A DNA stretch of 64,000 nt from Gammaproteobacteria bacterium (GCA_021773565.1 JAJFJZ010000013.1:124001-188000), one strand, 5' to 3'; shown: positions 50,292 through 61,148, numbered from the stretch's first letter. Notes: a model not told the origin generated them from the sequence alone. A program made the numbers and translations.

Positions 50292-51092
50292 TCAGACCGT
50301 GGGTTTTTTATAACGTTCCCACAAAAAACGGGCAGGCCCGGAAAGCGCATACAATATGGCGAGCGTTAGCAAAACTTCTGGTGGCTTGGATAGAATTATC
50401 GCAAACACAATAACTACCGCCACGAGCGAGATGAAAGGCACCTTGCCCGCAAAGTTATACATCTTGGGTGACATATAGTTAAAGTTGGCAACCATCAATA
50501 TCCCGCTCGTTGCAATCAACAGACCTATGACCCATGACATCCAGACTTCTACCACTTCGCCAGGCAATAGTAAATCATCCATCGCCCAAATAGCACAGAC
50601 AACCAACGCAGCAGCAGAGGGACTTGGTAAACCGGTAAAAGACTTATTGTCACCCTGGGTATTATATCGCGCGAGGCGAAGTGCAGCGCACGCCATATAT
50701 ATGAATGTCACAACCCAGCCCACTTTACCCAGAGAAGACAGCGTCCATGTAAAGGCAATAAGCGCTGGTGCCACACCAAAAGCGACCATATCTGAGAGAC
50801 TATCGTATTCGGCGCCAAATTTACTTTCGGTATGCGTGATTCTTGCCACCCGCCCATCGGCGGTGTCCAGGAGTATCGCGGCAAATATAGCCAGGGTAGC
50901 TGGCTCAAATTTTCCATTCATGGCTGCAACGATTGCATAGAAACCTGCAAAGAGAGCACCCGTAGTTATCAGGTTGGGTATGAGGTAGATACCCCTCCTG
51001 CGTAACCTGCTTTCCTTGGACCCGATATCGTCTGTATCCGAATTTATGGGATGCACATTAGCATCATTTTTATCCTGGTCAGTTTTATCCAT
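50292..51092 (-). CDS. pssA: CDP-diacylglycerol-serine O-phosphatidyltransferase
   Basis: A 266-residue integral membrane enzyme of the CDP-alcohol phosphatidyltransferase family that makes phosphatidylserine, the precursor of phosphatidylethanolamine. The signature D-x2-DG-x2-AR-x8-G-x3-D-x3-D is visible as DTADGRVARITHTESKFG followed by AEYDSLSD. The N-terminal 35 residues are polar. Three starts are close (GTG 51101, ATG 51098, ATG 51092); I use 51092 because GGGG stands about eight bases upstream of it. It lies between ilvC and msrP on the same strand. Confidence 0.93.
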   Translation of the reverse strand: MDKTDQDKNDANVHPINSDTDDIGSKESRLRRRGIYLIPNLITTGALFAGFYAIVAAMNGKFEPATLAIFAAILLDTADGRVARITHTESKFGAEYDSLSDMVAFGVAPALIAFTWTLSSLGKVGWVVTFIYMACAALRLARYNTQGDNKSFTGLPSPSAAALVVCAIWAMDDLLLPGEVVEVWMSWVIGLLIATSGILMVANFNYMSPKMYNFAGKVPFISLVAVVIVFAIILSKPPEVLLTLAILYALSGPARFLWERYKKPTV

Positions 51093-51134
51093 AGTCATCA
51101 CCCCATTGTTTGCGAATCGCCCGGGTAACTTGTA

Positions 51135-52178
<1,044 letters not shown>

Positions 52179-52192
52179 TTAAAAATCAAATA

Positions 52193-52687
52193 TTATAGGC
52201 CCAGCGCTTTTTCGCCACGTGAGATGCCAGCCAGTCCGGAACGAACAACTTCTACAATGTGCTTTTTCTCAAGCGTTGCTATAAAGGCTGCAAACTTGTC
52301 CGCGTTACCCATAAATTCAATGGTGTACATGCGGGGTGTTACGTCAATAATTCGCCCTTTGAAAATCTCGACTGAGCGCTTTATTTCAGCACGCATAGCA
52401 CCCTGTGCGCGCACCTTAATAAGCATAATGCCGCGTTCAAGATGTGCCCCGTCGGTAAGGTCGCTTACCTTCACCACCTCTATCAGACGATTGAGGTGTT
52501 TGGTGACCTGCTCAATCTTGGCGTCATCCCCTGTAAGCGTTATCGTTAGCCTGGACAGTTCCTCGTCCTCCGTTGGCGCGACAGACAAGGTTTCAATATT
52601 GTAATTTCTTTGCGCAAACAGCCCAACTATGCGGGACAGCGCACCTGCTTCATTTTCAAGCAGAACCGCAATCATTCTCCGTTTCAC
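52193..52687 (-). CDS. ilvH: Acetolactate synthase small (regulatory) subunit
   Basis: The 164-residue regulatory subunit of acetolactate synthase binds valine for feedback inhibition. The N-terminal ACT domain is clear (MIAVLLENEAGALSRIVGLF, AQRNYNIETLSVAPTED, then LTITLTGD), followed by the C-terminal domain with GAMRAEIKRSVEIFKGRIIDV. Its ATG overlaps the ilvI stop by four bases (ATGA), which should keep the subunits in balance. Confidence 0.96.
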   Translation of the reverse strand: MKRRMIAVLLENEAGALSRIVGLFAQRNYNIETLSVAPTEDEELSRLTITLTGDDAKIEQVTKHLNRLIEVVKVSDLTDGAHLERGIMLIKVRAQGAMRAEIKRSVEIFKGRIIDVTPRMYTIEFMGNADKFAAFIATLEKKHIVEVVRSGLAGISRGEKALGL

Positions 52688-54498
52688 GTACTTTCCCCAC
52701 GGGACAAAATCATGTCCTGCATAGAGCCACCTTTAATGGCCATGGGATAAACATGTTCATCTCTGTCCACCTGGACATCCAGAATTACCAGCCGGTTGCG
52801 ATTTTTCTCACTAAATACCTCGTCCATAGCTGTATCCAGTTCAGACAGCGCTTCAACGCGAATCCCAATATGGCCAAAGGTCTCTGCTACCTTCACCAGA
52901 TCCGGTAATGAGTTTGCATAGGTACTTGCAGCATGACGTGCTCCGTACTGCATATCCTGCCACTGTTTCACCATTCCCAGCGCCTGATTATTGAGGCAGA
53001 CAACTTTTACAGCAATACCGTATTGCAAGCAGGTACTGAGCTCCTGAATGTTCATCATAAAACTGCCTTCGCCGGTAACACAGGCGACCACAGCATCCGG
53101 GTAAGCCATTTTAACGCCCATAGCGGCAGGCAAACCAAAACCCATCGTGCCCAGTCCACCAGAGTTAATCCATTTGCGTGGTTCATCAAACTTGTAATAC
53201 TGCGCTGCAAACATCTGATGTTGCCCAACATCACTACTTACATAGGCCTTGCCCTCGGTTGCGCGGTATAGGGACAGAATAACCTGCTGTGGAAGAATAT
53301 TGGTCAGGGTTTTATCTGTCAGCCGGGTATCAGTGTCCAGTCCATGTGCATCTCTCCACGATTGTATCTCTGCCCACCAGGGTGCCATGTCCGGACGTGT
53401 CACGCCTTTTGTAAATGCATCATCGATACGGCTTAAAATACTGGTAAGTACCAGATCGACCAATCCAACAATGGGAACATCTGCACGGATAATTTTGGAA
53501 ATGGAAGTTGGATCAATATCCAGATGTACTATGGTAGCGTGTGGACAAAACTTATCTACCGCGTTAGTCACCCGATCGTCAAATCGGGCACCGATCGCAA
53601 ACACCAAATCGCTGTTGTGCATCGCCATATTTGCTTCATAGTTTCCATGCATGCCGAGCATGCCCAAAAACTGCTTATCAGTAGCCGGATAACTGCCCAG
53701 CCCCATCAGCGTATTTGTGACAGGACAGTTGAGTTTTTTTGCCAGAGCAACAAGCAATTCGCTGCCATTTCCCTGTACAACACCCCCTCCAGCATAAAGC
53801 ACAGGTTTTTTCGCCTGTAACAACAAATTCACCGCTTTTTTTATCTGTTTGGGATGCCCCTTTAGAGAGGGGTTATAAGTTCGTAGGTTCACACTTTCCG
53901 GGTAATGGTAGTCATACAGAATATTCGGGTCGGTCATGTCTTTAGGGATATCAATTACCACGGGGCCCGGCCGACCAGTGCCAGCGATGTGAAAAGCCTT
54001 TTTAACCGCCAGCGGTATTTCCGATGCACTTTTGATCAAAAAACTGTGCTTTACTATGGGTCGTGACACACCCACCATGTCTGTTTCCTGGAATGCATCC
54101 GTGCCAATCTGATTATTGGGAACCTGTCCAGAAATAACCACCATTGGGATGGAATCCATGTAAGCCGTCGCGATGCCGGTGATGGTATTGGTAACTCCAG
54201 GACCTGAGGTTACAACGACCACTCCGGTACGACCTGTGGCCCTCGCATACCCGTCTGCCATGTGTGTAGCTGCCTGTTCATGGCGCACAAGAATATGTTC
54301 GATGCGTTGCTGCCTGAAAATTGCATCATAAATATGCAGGGCCTGTCCGCCCGGATAGCCGAAAATGTAGTCCACGCCTTCATCCTGCAAAGCGCGTAAC
54401 AGCATGTCGCCGCCGGATAGTCGTTCAGGTGGGATAACCTGTTCCATAACATCCGGGTTTGCCTTTATATTTACTAACTCAGCGCTGTCCTGCGACAT
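52684..54498 (-). CDS. ilvI: Acetolactate synthase large (catalytic) subunit
   Basis: A 604-residue TPP-dependent enzyme that joins two pyruvates (or pyruvate and 2-oxobutyrate). The three domains are in order: TPP pyrimidine domain with FGYPGGQALHIYDAI and the catalytic Glu in HEQAATHMADGYARATG, a central FAD domain (GARFDDRVT), and the TPP pyrophosphate domain with GEGSFMMNIQELSTC and NNQALGMVKQWQ. Length is slightly above average. It leads ilvI-ilvH-ilvC and diverges from the DUF4124 gene. Confidence 0.96.
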   Translation of the reverse strand: MSQDSAELVNIKANPDVMEQVIPPERLSGGDMLLRALQDEGVDYIFGYPGGQALHIYDAIFRQQRIEHILVRHEQAATHMADGYARATGRTGVVVVTSGPGVTNTITGIATAYMDSIPMVVISGQVPNNQIGTDAFQETDMVGVSRPIVKHSFLIKSASEIPLAVKKAFHIAGTGRPGPVVIDIPKDMTDPNILYDYHYPESVNLRTYNPSLKGHPKQIKKAVNLLLQAKKPVLYAGGGVVQGNGSELLVALAKKLNCPVTNTLMGLGSYPATDKQFLGMLGMHGNYEANMAMHNSDLVFAIGARFDDRVTNAVDKFCPHATIVHLDIDPTSISKIIRADVPIVGLVDLVLTSILSRIDDAFTKGVTRPDMAPWWAEIQSWRDAHGLDTDTRLTDKTLTNILPQQVILSLYRATEGKAYVSSDVGQHQMFAAQYYKFDEPRKWINSGGLGTMGFGLPAAMGVKMAYPDAVVACVTGEGSFMMNIQELSTCLQYGIAVKVVCLNNQALGMVKQWQDMQYGARHAASTYANSLPDLVKVAETFGHIGIRVEALSELDTAMDEVFSEKNRNRLVILDVQVDRDEHVYPMAIKGGSMQDMILSRGEST

Positions 54499-54553
54499 AC
54501 TTTACCTACTCAAAATACGATATTTACTACAAAACTGAAAACTTCTGTGGAAC

Positions 54554-54568
54554 CGGGCATTTAGCCCG
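54554..54568 (-). promoter_or_regulatory. Small hairpin in the ilvI leader
   Basis: CGGGC (54554-54558), a 5-base loop ATTTA and GCCCG (54564-54568) form a 5-bp stem about 56 bases before the ilvI start. It could be part of a leader structure, but no run of T follows on the minus strand, and the short frame across it lacks branched-chain codons in a run. Confidence 0.25.
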
Positions 54569-54722
54569 ATAAACCATAGTAAAATCAAGTGACTAGCGGA
54601 CTATTTTTCGGGATATGGCCAGGATACAGATATTTTGAACGAATTTTTTGCGCAATGGCAAAGCTGTTACACGGGAGAGCTATGCTGGTATTATTCGCGA
54701 ACTGGTTGCGGAATATGATTTG

Positions 54723-55220
54723 ATGTCACGAATTAGGCTTGTTTTCTCGCTCTGCATTAGCGTTTTTATAATGGTGATCACGGGAAATGTATATGCGGAG
54801 ATATACCGTTGGGTTGATAAGGATGGAGTGGTAAATTTCACCCAGAAAAAACCGGCAGATAGGGATGCTACTGTGGTACGCGGCTCCCCACAACCTCGCA
54901 CACTACAAAGTTCCGTTGAGGAAAATGCACCAGCTTCCATCGACCAGAGAGAAGAAGTTTCGCAACTAAACCTTACTGCAGATCAACAAGAGATGTATGA
55001 GGCTTTAAAAAATACGGAAGCTGAGCGACAAGCAGAAATTGAACGGATAAGAATTTCAAATTGTAAACGCTCCAGAGCTTTGCTGGCACGTCTTACCGCA
55101 AACAGCAGGATCAGTATCCGGTCCAGTGATGGAGCAGAGCGCAATCTCCCGGACGAAGAGCGCACCCGGCGAATTGCAGATGTTCAACAAGGCATCGCCA
55201 TAAACTGCGACTCCACCTGA
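54723..55220 (+). CDS. DUF4124 domain-containing exported protein
   Basis: A 165-residue protein with an N-terminal signal-like helix (LVFSLCISVFIMVITGNVYA) and directly after it the DUF4124 motif AEIYRWVDKDGVVNFTQKKP (about residues 26-45), a small beta module found in many gammaproteobacterial periplasmic proteins of unknown function. The rest is polar, with a charged helical region (EALKNTEAERQAEIERIR), and ends with NCDST. I start at ATG 54723; the frame opens upstream without signal-like sequence. It diverges from ilvI and is convergent with pgeF. Confidence 0.75.
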   Translation: MSRIRLVFSLCISVFIMVITGNVYAEIYRWVDKDGVVNFTQKKPADRDATVVRGSPQPRTLQSSVEENAPASIDQREEVSQLNLTADQQEMYEALKNTEAERQAEIERIRISNCKRSRALLARLTANSRISIRSSDGAERNLPDEERTRRIADVQQGIAINCDST

Positions 55221-55234
55221 ATAGTTATTAGCTG

Positions 55235-56011
55235 CTACCTAATCCAGATTACTGAAGCCATACGGCCGGTAGAGGTAGCGTTCACTGATGCCCGACGATG
55301 GGAATAAAACCTGCTATCCAGATAATTGCATGCGGACGACACACCACAATACTCAATTGCAGCCTCTGATAGACAATAGCGCGCCAGAAGTGCCAGATCT
55401 GCATGCAGAGCGCCTTTATGTTCTCGACATACTTGCGACGCTAGCTTCTCTCCATACGCAGCATATATTTCATCATACAATTGGGACCCGACAGGGTAGC
55501 TTGCAAAGGATATTCCAGGGCCAATCCATGCGCGCAAGGCCAAAGCCCTACCAGCGAAATGCGTGGATAATTTTTGGATGATGCCCCCTGCAAGACTGCG
55601 CCAACCCCCGTGCACCAGGGCGACAACTTGCGCCCGGGAATCGGTAATAAAAATGGGTAGGCAGTCGGCAGTCATAATACATAAGCCAACTTTTGGCCGA
55701 TCTGTCCACAATGCATCCGCTTCAATCCCGAAATTATTTGCCTTTCCACTTACGTAGGAAGCTTTAGTACCATGCACCTGCTTTACCCAATGTAGTTTGC
55801 GAAGACCAAGTTGCCCGGCTAATGCCAATCTATTGGCTGCAACGTGACGCGGATTATCGCCAACATGATCACCCACATTGAATTCGGCGTAACACCCAAG
55901 GCTCTCACCCCCAACTCGCGTTGTGGTAACAGCGCCTACCAGGGCTTTCATTTCTGGCGTTAGAAACCTGGCGCCAGGCTGCACCAGCTCCGTGCCTGCC
56001 TTATTCGACAT
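55235..56011 (-). CDS. pgeF: Peptidoglycan editing factor PgeF (YfiH family)
   Basis: A 258-residue laccase-domain protein. The zinc-site residues are visible: His in LHWVKQVHGT, Cys in MTADCLPIFI, and the second His in ALVHGGWRSLAGG. Family members have purine nucleoside phosphorylase activity and, in E. coli, help remove L-Ser from muropeptide precursors in place of L-Ala. The ATG at 56011 overlaps the rluD stop by 11 bases, as in most gammaproteobacteria where the genes are paired. Confidence 0.93.
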   Translation of the reverse strand: MSNKAGTELVQPGARFLTPEMKALVGAVTTTRVGGESLGCYAEFNVGDHVGDNPRHVAANRLALAGQLGLRKLHWVKQVHGTKASYVSGKANNFGIEADALWTDRPKVGLCIMTADCLPIFITDSRAQVVALVHGGWRSLAGGIIQKLSTHFAGRALALRAWIGPGISFASYPVGSQLYDEIYAAYGEKLASQVCREHKGALHADLALLARYCLSEAAIEYCGVSSACNYLDSRFYSHRRASVNATSTGRMASVIWIR

Positions 56012-56996
56012 AGGTGTCGCGGTCTTGTTCGAGAAGATTCACAAGTATTTCCAGGTCCTCCGGCCTTGGGGAACAGCACTCTACCCACTCTCGGGTGGCG
56101 GGATGGGTAAATTGCAGATTACAGGCGTGTAATGCCTGTCTGTTAAAACCCTGTATGCATTTTACCAGCTGTGGATGGGGGTCTTTGGGCAACCTGGAAC
56201 GGGCGCCATACAGGGCGTCTCCCAACAGCGGATAAGCCATATGGCTCAGGTGAACCCTAATCTGATGCGTTCTCCCGGTTTCCAAATGGGCCTCAATCAG
56301 ACTATGGGCACGGAATCGTTCAAGTACTTTCACATGGGTTAACGCTGGTCTGCCAGATTCCTGAACCTTCTGCCGGGTTCGATTTTTAGGGTCCCTTCCC
56401 ATCGCAGCATCAATGGACATACCTGCCGTTAATACCCCTTCGACCACAGCGTGATAACGCCGCTTAATTTCCCTGTTTTTCAGGGCGGTCGTCAAAAGTT
56501 TAAAACTTCTACTGGTACGGGCAACCAGTAACAGGCCGCTGGTGTCCTTATCAAGCCTGTGTATCAATCCCGCCCTGGGTAGGCCTCCCTGCTGCTCATT
56601 GAAATCCATCAGGCCATTAACCAATGTGTGGTCCCTGTTTCCGGCACCCGGATGTACTACCAGACCGGCCGGTTTATCGATTACCAGTAAGTGTTCGTCC
56701 TCAAAAACAATATCAAAGGCGACACTTTGCGGCGCATGCCAATTTTCTGTTTCCTGGAGTCTGGCGGACACGGCAATAACCTGGCCCCCCATCACCTTAA
56801 ATGAAGGAGTTACTTCCAAGCGGTCGACAAGTAGCGCACCGGATTTTATCCAGGCCGTAATCTGTGTCCGGGAAAAGTCCGGCAGAAGTTTTACAGCCAC
56901 CTTATCCAAACGCATTCCGGTTTGTTCCGGGCTGATCTCACACTCTAGTGAAACCAAATGTCGCTGATAGGAGTCTGATGATATGTCGCGCACCAT
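56001..56996 (-). CDS. rluD: 23S rRNA pseudouridine synthase RluD
   Basis: A 331-residue enzyme that makes pseudouridines 1911, 1915 and 1917 in helix 69 of 23S rRNA. The N-terminal S4-like RNA-binding domain (GMRLDKVAVKLLPDFSRTQITAWI, split by its turn) precedes the catalytic RluA-type domain. The catalytic Asp is in RAGLIHRLDKDTSGLLLVAR (split by its turn), and HQIRVHLSHMAYPLLGD is typical. It diverges from bamD, 127 bases apart, a conserved neighbourhood. Confidence 0.95.
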   Translation of the reverse strand: MVRDISSDSYQRHLVSLECEISPEQTGMRLDKVAVKLLPDFSRTQITAWIKSGALLVDRLEVTPSFKVMGGQVIAVSARLQETENWHAPQSVAFDIVFEDEHLLVIDKPAGLVVHPGAGNRDHTLVNGLMDFNEQQGGLPRAGLIHRLDKDTSGLLLVARTSRSFKLLTTALKNREIKRRYHAVVEGVLTAGMSIDAAMGRDPKNRTRQKVQESGRPALTHVKVLERFRAHSLIEAHLETGRTHQIRVHLSHMAYPLLGDALYGARSRLPKDPHPQLVKCIQGFNRQALHACNLQFTHPATREWVECCSPRPEDLEILVNLLEQDRDTYVE

Positions 56997-57123
56997 AGAT
57001 GTTACGGAGGCGCAATTTTGGACAGCCTCCTACTCATTGTGATTAAATTGCCCCGATTTTGAGGCCGACGGCAATTATAGTTAATGCAGCTTAGAAAACA
57101 CACACGGGATTATTGAAATTTCT

Positions 57124-58020
57124 ATGAAGAAAATCATACAGTTAACTTGCCTTTTACTGATTGTAAGCATGATATTGCCTGCATGCTCCAGTATCCCGTT
57201 CTTTGGGAAAAAGGATAAAGAGGCAGATGCACCTGCGGACACCAGCGAACAAATACTCTATAAAGATGCACAACGCAGCCTTCGCACCTCCAATTTCGAT
57301 AACGCCATAGCCAAGCTCCAGTTACTTGAGTCTCGTTTTCCCTTTGGCCGATATGCAGAACAGGCACAACTCGAGCTTATATTTGCACAGTACAGCTCTT
57401 ATCATCTGGACGAAGCGCGTGCTGCGGCTGAACGGTTTATCCGACTGCATCCACAACACAAGAACGTTGACTACGCCTTTTACATGCGAGGCCTGGCATC
57501 TTTTGATGAAGGAAAAGGCATATTTGATCGCATAAAGTTTTCTGATTCTTCCAAGCGGGACACGACCCATGCTAGGGCTGCATTCGCCGATTTCAGCCAA
57601 CTTCTTATGCGCTTTCCCGAAAGTCCATACGCGCCTGATGCGCGCCAGCGGATGATTTTTCTGCGAAATTTACTTGCGGAATCGGAACTGAAAATCGCTT
57701 CCTATTATGTACGGCGCGGAGCACTCGTAGCCGCGAGCACACGTGCAAGATACGTGGTTGAAAACTATGCCCAAAGCACCGCTGTGGCAGATGCACTTGC
57801 GATGCTGGTAGAGCTAAACTGGCGATTGGGGCTCGAAGAAGCTGCACAGGACAGTCTGAATGTTCTTGCCCTGAACTATCCCGACTACAAGGCATTCAAC
57901 AGCTCTGGCAAATTTGTTTTTGAGCAAAGTCTGTTAAATCGCGATCGATCATGGACTAACATCATTACGCTTGGCCTTCTGGACCGACCTGATATTCCGC
58001 CCCCTATCACCATTGAATAA
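57124..58020 (+). CDS. bamD: Outer membrane protein assembly factor BamD
   Basis: BamD (ComL) is an essential outer-membrane lipoprotein of the BAM complex that inserts beta-barrel proteins. The N-terminal signal ends with the lipobox LPAC and Cys21. The tetratricopeptide repeats are recognisable from DAQRSLRTSNFDNAIAKLQLLESRFP (split here by its turn) onwards, with YMRGLASFDEG and a C-terminal repeat region to the end. The 298-residue length is normal to slightly long. Its TAA is followed at once by the GTG of pilS, so outer-membrane assembly and pilus regulation are in one transcript. Confidence 0.95.
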   Translation: MKKIIQLTCLLLIVSMILPACSSIPFFGKKDKEADAPADTSEQILYKDAQRSLRTSNFDNAIAKLQLLESRFPFGRYAEQAQLELIFAQYSSYHLDEARAAAERFIRLHPQHKNVDYAFYMRGLASFDEGKGIFDRIKFSDSSKRDTTHARAAFADFSQLLMRFPESPYAPDARQRMIFLRNLLAESELKIASYYVRRGALVAASTRARYVVENYAQSTAVADALAMLVELNWRLGLEEAAQDSLNVLALNYPDYKAFNSSGKFVFEQSLLNRDRSWTNIITLGLLDRPDIPPPITIE

Positions 58021-59652
58021 GTGAACTCCCACCACCCGGAAATTGTTGCAGAGGTCGAACTCAGACGGTTTCAGTTGAACATGTCGCTATTGCGCGTGTA
58101 TAACTACTACCGGGTTTTCATAGGTAGTCTGCTCCTTCTGGTATTTCTGCAAAACCTGGCAGACAGTCCCCTGGGCGAGCTGAACCCGGCCTATTTTTTA
58201 ACAACGATTCTGTCCTACATTGGCGTCAACCTGCTCATCTCGCTGATGGTCCCCGGCTTACCAGAGCGTTGGTTCAATCGACAGGGCATTCCATTTCTAA
58301 TCGTACTAATGGATAACATAGCTCTGGGAATGCTGATGTACTACAGCGGCGGCATTAGTAGCGGTCTGGCAATTTTCATGTTGCTTGCAGTTGCCGCAGG
58401 TGCAATTTTGCTTACCGGGCGAGCCAACACCCTGATTGCAGCAGTGGCAAGCATCATTGTTTTGTATGAAGAATTTTATCTGTCGCTTTCAGCGCCTGAT
58501 TTACATGACGATTATTTTATTGCCGGTGTAATGGGCATTCTGTACTTCAGTATTTCGGTTATCATTCAATACCTTTCCAATCGCCTTCGACGCACTGAAA
58601 TACTTTCGCTTACTCGCGCTGTTGAAGTTGAAGACCTGGAGCGCGCAAATCGGTCCATCATTCAACGCATGCGCACGGGACTGATACTTGTCAATTCCGA
58701 AGACAAAGTGAGAATGATCAACCAGTCCGCCAAATCTTTGCTGGGGTATGCCCGCAGTACAGATGTTGTGAATGAGTTACCCAATAAACTTTTCAATCAC
58801 CTCAGTACCTGGCGAGGGGATACATCTATCCGCACACAGCCCTTCCAAATACGTCATAATACGCCTGAAATACTGGTCAATTTCAGCGCAGTTCGCACGG
58901 GTGATGCCAGCTCTGATGTAGTGGTATTTCTGGAAGATACCACTGATATGCAACAACAGGCGCAACAGCTTAAGCTGGCAGAATTAGGCCGCTTATCCGC
59001 AAATATAGCGCATGAGATAAGAAATCCACTCGGCGCAATTAGCCATGCAGCACAGCTACTGGGTGAGTCAAGCAATCTGGATCAGGCGGATTCGCGCCTT
59101 ACAGAAATTATTCACAACCACTGCCGCAGAATGAATCTTGTCGTCGAAAACGTGCTGGATCTCTCTCGCCGAAACCAACCCAGCCCGGTGAGGCTGAATT
59201 TGCTCCAGTGGGTGGAGGGTTTTGTAAAACAGTTTCTGGAGTCCGATCAAAATGGTGCAGACATTCAGATCAAGGTGCAACCATCCACTACAGAGATACG
59301 AATGGATGCTTCGCAACTATCCCAAATTGTAACCAACCTGGTTCAGAACGGACTGCGATATAGCATGATTGGCAACAATCGAAACTCCGTGATTCTGGAA
59401 GGCGGACTTGACGAAGCCACAGACCGTCCCTATCTCAGCGTCATTGATTTTGGCCATGGAGTGGACGACGCCCAGTTGGATAATCTTTTTGAGCCTTTCT
59501 TCACCACCGAAGAGTCAGGCACAGGCTTGGGTTTATACCTTTCACGTGAACTAAGCGAAGCCAATCAAGCCCGATTGGATTATTCCCGCCACAAGAACGG
59601 TGGAGGTTGTTTTCGTGTAACCTTTGCACATCCAGATCGCATTACAGCTTAG
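58021..59652 (+). CDS. pilS: Two-component sensor histidine kinase PilS
   Basis: A 543-residue membrane kinase. The N-terminal part has about six hydrophobic spans (residues 25-185), then a PAS-like region (about 205-300, SIIQRMRTGLILVNSEDKV), then the kinase core: H-box LGRLSANIAHEIRNPLGAI, N-box QIVTNLVQNGLRYS and G-box DFGHGVDDAQL with GTGLGLYLSREL. In pseudomonads PilS senses PilA levels in the membrane and phosphorylates PilR. It begins with a GTG directly after the bamD stop. The order bamD-pilS-pilR matches Pseudomonas. Confidence 0.93.
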   Translation: MNSHHPEIVAEVELRRFQLNMSLLRVYNYYRVFIGSLLLLVFLQNLADSPLGELNPAYFLTTILSYIGVNLLISLMVPGLPERWFNRQGIPFLIVLMDNIALGMLMYYSGGISSGLAIFMLLAVAAGAILLTGRANTLIAAVASIIVLYEEFYLSLSAPDLHDDYFIAGVMGILYFSISVIIQYLSNRLRRTEILSLTRAVEVEDLERANRSIIQRMRTGLILVNSEDKVRMINQSAKSLLGYARSTDVVNELPNKLFNHLSTWRGDTSIRTQPFQIRHNTPEILVNFSAVRTGDASSDVVVFLEDTTDMQQQAQQLKLAELGRLSANIAHEIRNPLGAISHAAQLLGESSNLDQADSRLTEIIHNHCRRMNLVVENVLDLSRRNQPSPVRLNLLQWVEGFVKQFLESDQNGADIQIKVQPSTTEIRMDASQLSQIVTNLVQNGLRYSMIGNNRNSVILEGGLDEATDRPYLSVIDFGHGVDDAQLDNLFEPFFTTEESGTGLGLYLSRELSEANQARLDYSRHKNGGGCFRVTFAHPDRITA

Positions 59653-59665
59653 GCAGCAAATAACA

Positions 59666-61084
59666 ATGGCAGAAAAAAAACGTGCGCTAATAGTAGATGA
59701 TGAACCAGATATTCGAGAACTACTTGAAATCACGCTGGGCAGAATGAATATTCATACAGAATCGGCATCAAGTCTTGCCGGTGCATTCCAGATTCTGGAG
59801 GCCGAGTCAGACTTTGATCTGTGTCTGACGGATATGCACCTTCCGGATGGGAACGGTTTGGAGCTGGTGAAACTGATCGGTGCAAACTACCCGACTCTGC
59901 CCGTCGCCGTTATTACTGCGTTCGGGAGCATGGACGCGGCGATAAATGCACTTAAATCAGGCGCTTTCGATTTTGTACAAAAACCCCTTGATATTGCACA
60001 ACTACGATCTCTGGTTGAAACGGCACTAAAGTCAGGTGCCAAACAAGGCGAAATCAGTGATACTCTCACCGGCACGTCTGAAGTAATGCAGGTTCTGCGT
60101 TCCCAAATTTCGAGACTCGCCCGAAGTCAGGCACCGATTTATATCAGCGGGGAATCGGGGAGTGGCAAAGAAGTCGTTGCCCGCCTTATTCATAAGCTTG
60201 GTCCCAGAGCAGATCATCTTTTTGTTCCCGTAAATTGTGGGGCCATTCCGGGCGAACTTATGGAAAGTGAGTTCTTCGGCCATCTCAAAGGCAGCTTCAC
60301 GGGTGCCAATGCAGATAAGCAAGGTCTTTTTCAGACTGCGCATCAGGGTACACTTTTTTTGGATGAAGTTGCCGACCTGCCATTGCCCATGCAAGTAAAA
60401 CTTTTGCGCGCAATACAGGAAAAAGCCGTTCGTCCGGTTGGAGGATCTGAAGAAACTTTTGTCGACGTAAGAATACTGTGTGCCACCCATAAAAACCTGA
60501 GCCAACAAGTGGAGAATGGTAATTTTCGTCAGGATCTGTACTACCGCTTGAATGTTATAGAGTTACCCGTGCCCAGCCTACGGGATCGCGCCGATGATAT
60601 TCCCATATTCACTGAACAGATTCTTGAAAAACTGGCTAAAGATTACGGACAAAAAGCACCTGGAATAAGTAAGAAGGCACTGGATGAACTTATGGGATAC
60701 GTATTCCCCGGAAACGTTCGCGAACTGGAAAATATACTGGAACGCGCCTTCACGCTGTGTGAAAACAATACTATTGAAATCCTGGACCTGAACCTGCTCC
60801 AAAAGCAAAGCGATTCGCTGGCTGAAACGCCTTTATCCGGCATTGAACCGTACCAGGAAAAGACCATTGCGATAGACGAAAAAAAACCAGATTCTACGAT
60901 CGAGTTGTCCATTGCAACCTTGCAACCAGGTGAATCTCTCGAGGACTACCTGAATAATATAGAACGAGAAATAATCACAAATGCCCTGGAACAATCCCGC
61001 TGGAACAAAACCGCAGCGGCCAAATCTTTGGGTATTACCTTTCGCGCCCTGCGGTATCGCCTTAAAAAGCTTGATCTGGAGTAA
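59666..61084 (+). CDS. pilR: NtrC-family sigma-54 response regulator PilR
   Basis: A 472-residue activator of sigma-54 promoters such as pilA. The receiver domain carries the acidic pair DDE and the phosphoacceptor Asp56 (LTDMHL). The AAA+ domain has Walker A GESGSGKE, the sigma-54 loop GSFTGA (GAFTGA with a Ser), and Walker B TLFLDEVADLP. The C-terminal Fis-type helix-turn-helix is NKTAAAKSLGITFRALRYRL. I start at ATG 59666 (MAEKKRALIVDDE), which follows the pilS stop by 13 bases; the frame extends upstream into pilS. Confidence 0.94.
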   Translation: MAEKKRALIVDDEPDIRELLEITLGRMNIHTESASSLAGAFQILEAESDFDLCLTDMHLPDGNGLELVKLIGANYPTLPVAVITAFGSMDAAINALKSGAFDFVQKPLDIAQLRSLVETALKSGAKQGEISDTLTGTSEVMQVLRSQISRLARSQAPIYISGESGSGKEVVARLIHKLGPRADHLFVPVNCGAIPGELMESEFFGHLKGSFTGANADKQGLFQTAHQGTLFLDEVADLPLPMQVKLLRAIQEKAVRPVGGSEETFVDVRILCATHKNLSQQVENGNFRQDLYYRLNVIELPVPSLRDRADDIPIFTEQILEKLAKDYGQKAPGISKKALDELMGYVFPGNVRELENILERAFTLCENNTIEILDLNLLQKQSDSLAETPLSGIEPYQEKTIAIDEKKPDSTIELSIATLQPGESLEDYLNNIEREIITNALEQSRWNKTAAAKSLGITFRALRYRLKKLDLE

Positions 61085-61148
61085 TTCCTACAGACCTGCT
61101 GGCTGAGCACTGACATCCATACAGTCTCTTTACAGCAATACTGAACCC

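Noticed and set aside
54530-54600. Attenuator leader peptide for the ilv genes
   Set aside because: A 16-codon frame beginning with ATG does exist on the minus strand, but it has only scattered Val and Leu codons, and the hairpin has no T run.
61085-61148. Sigma-54 promoter in front of the FimT gene
   Set aside because: I looked for TGGCAC-N5-TTGC since PilR is encoded directly upstream. TGGCTGAGCACTGACA is not a match at either element.
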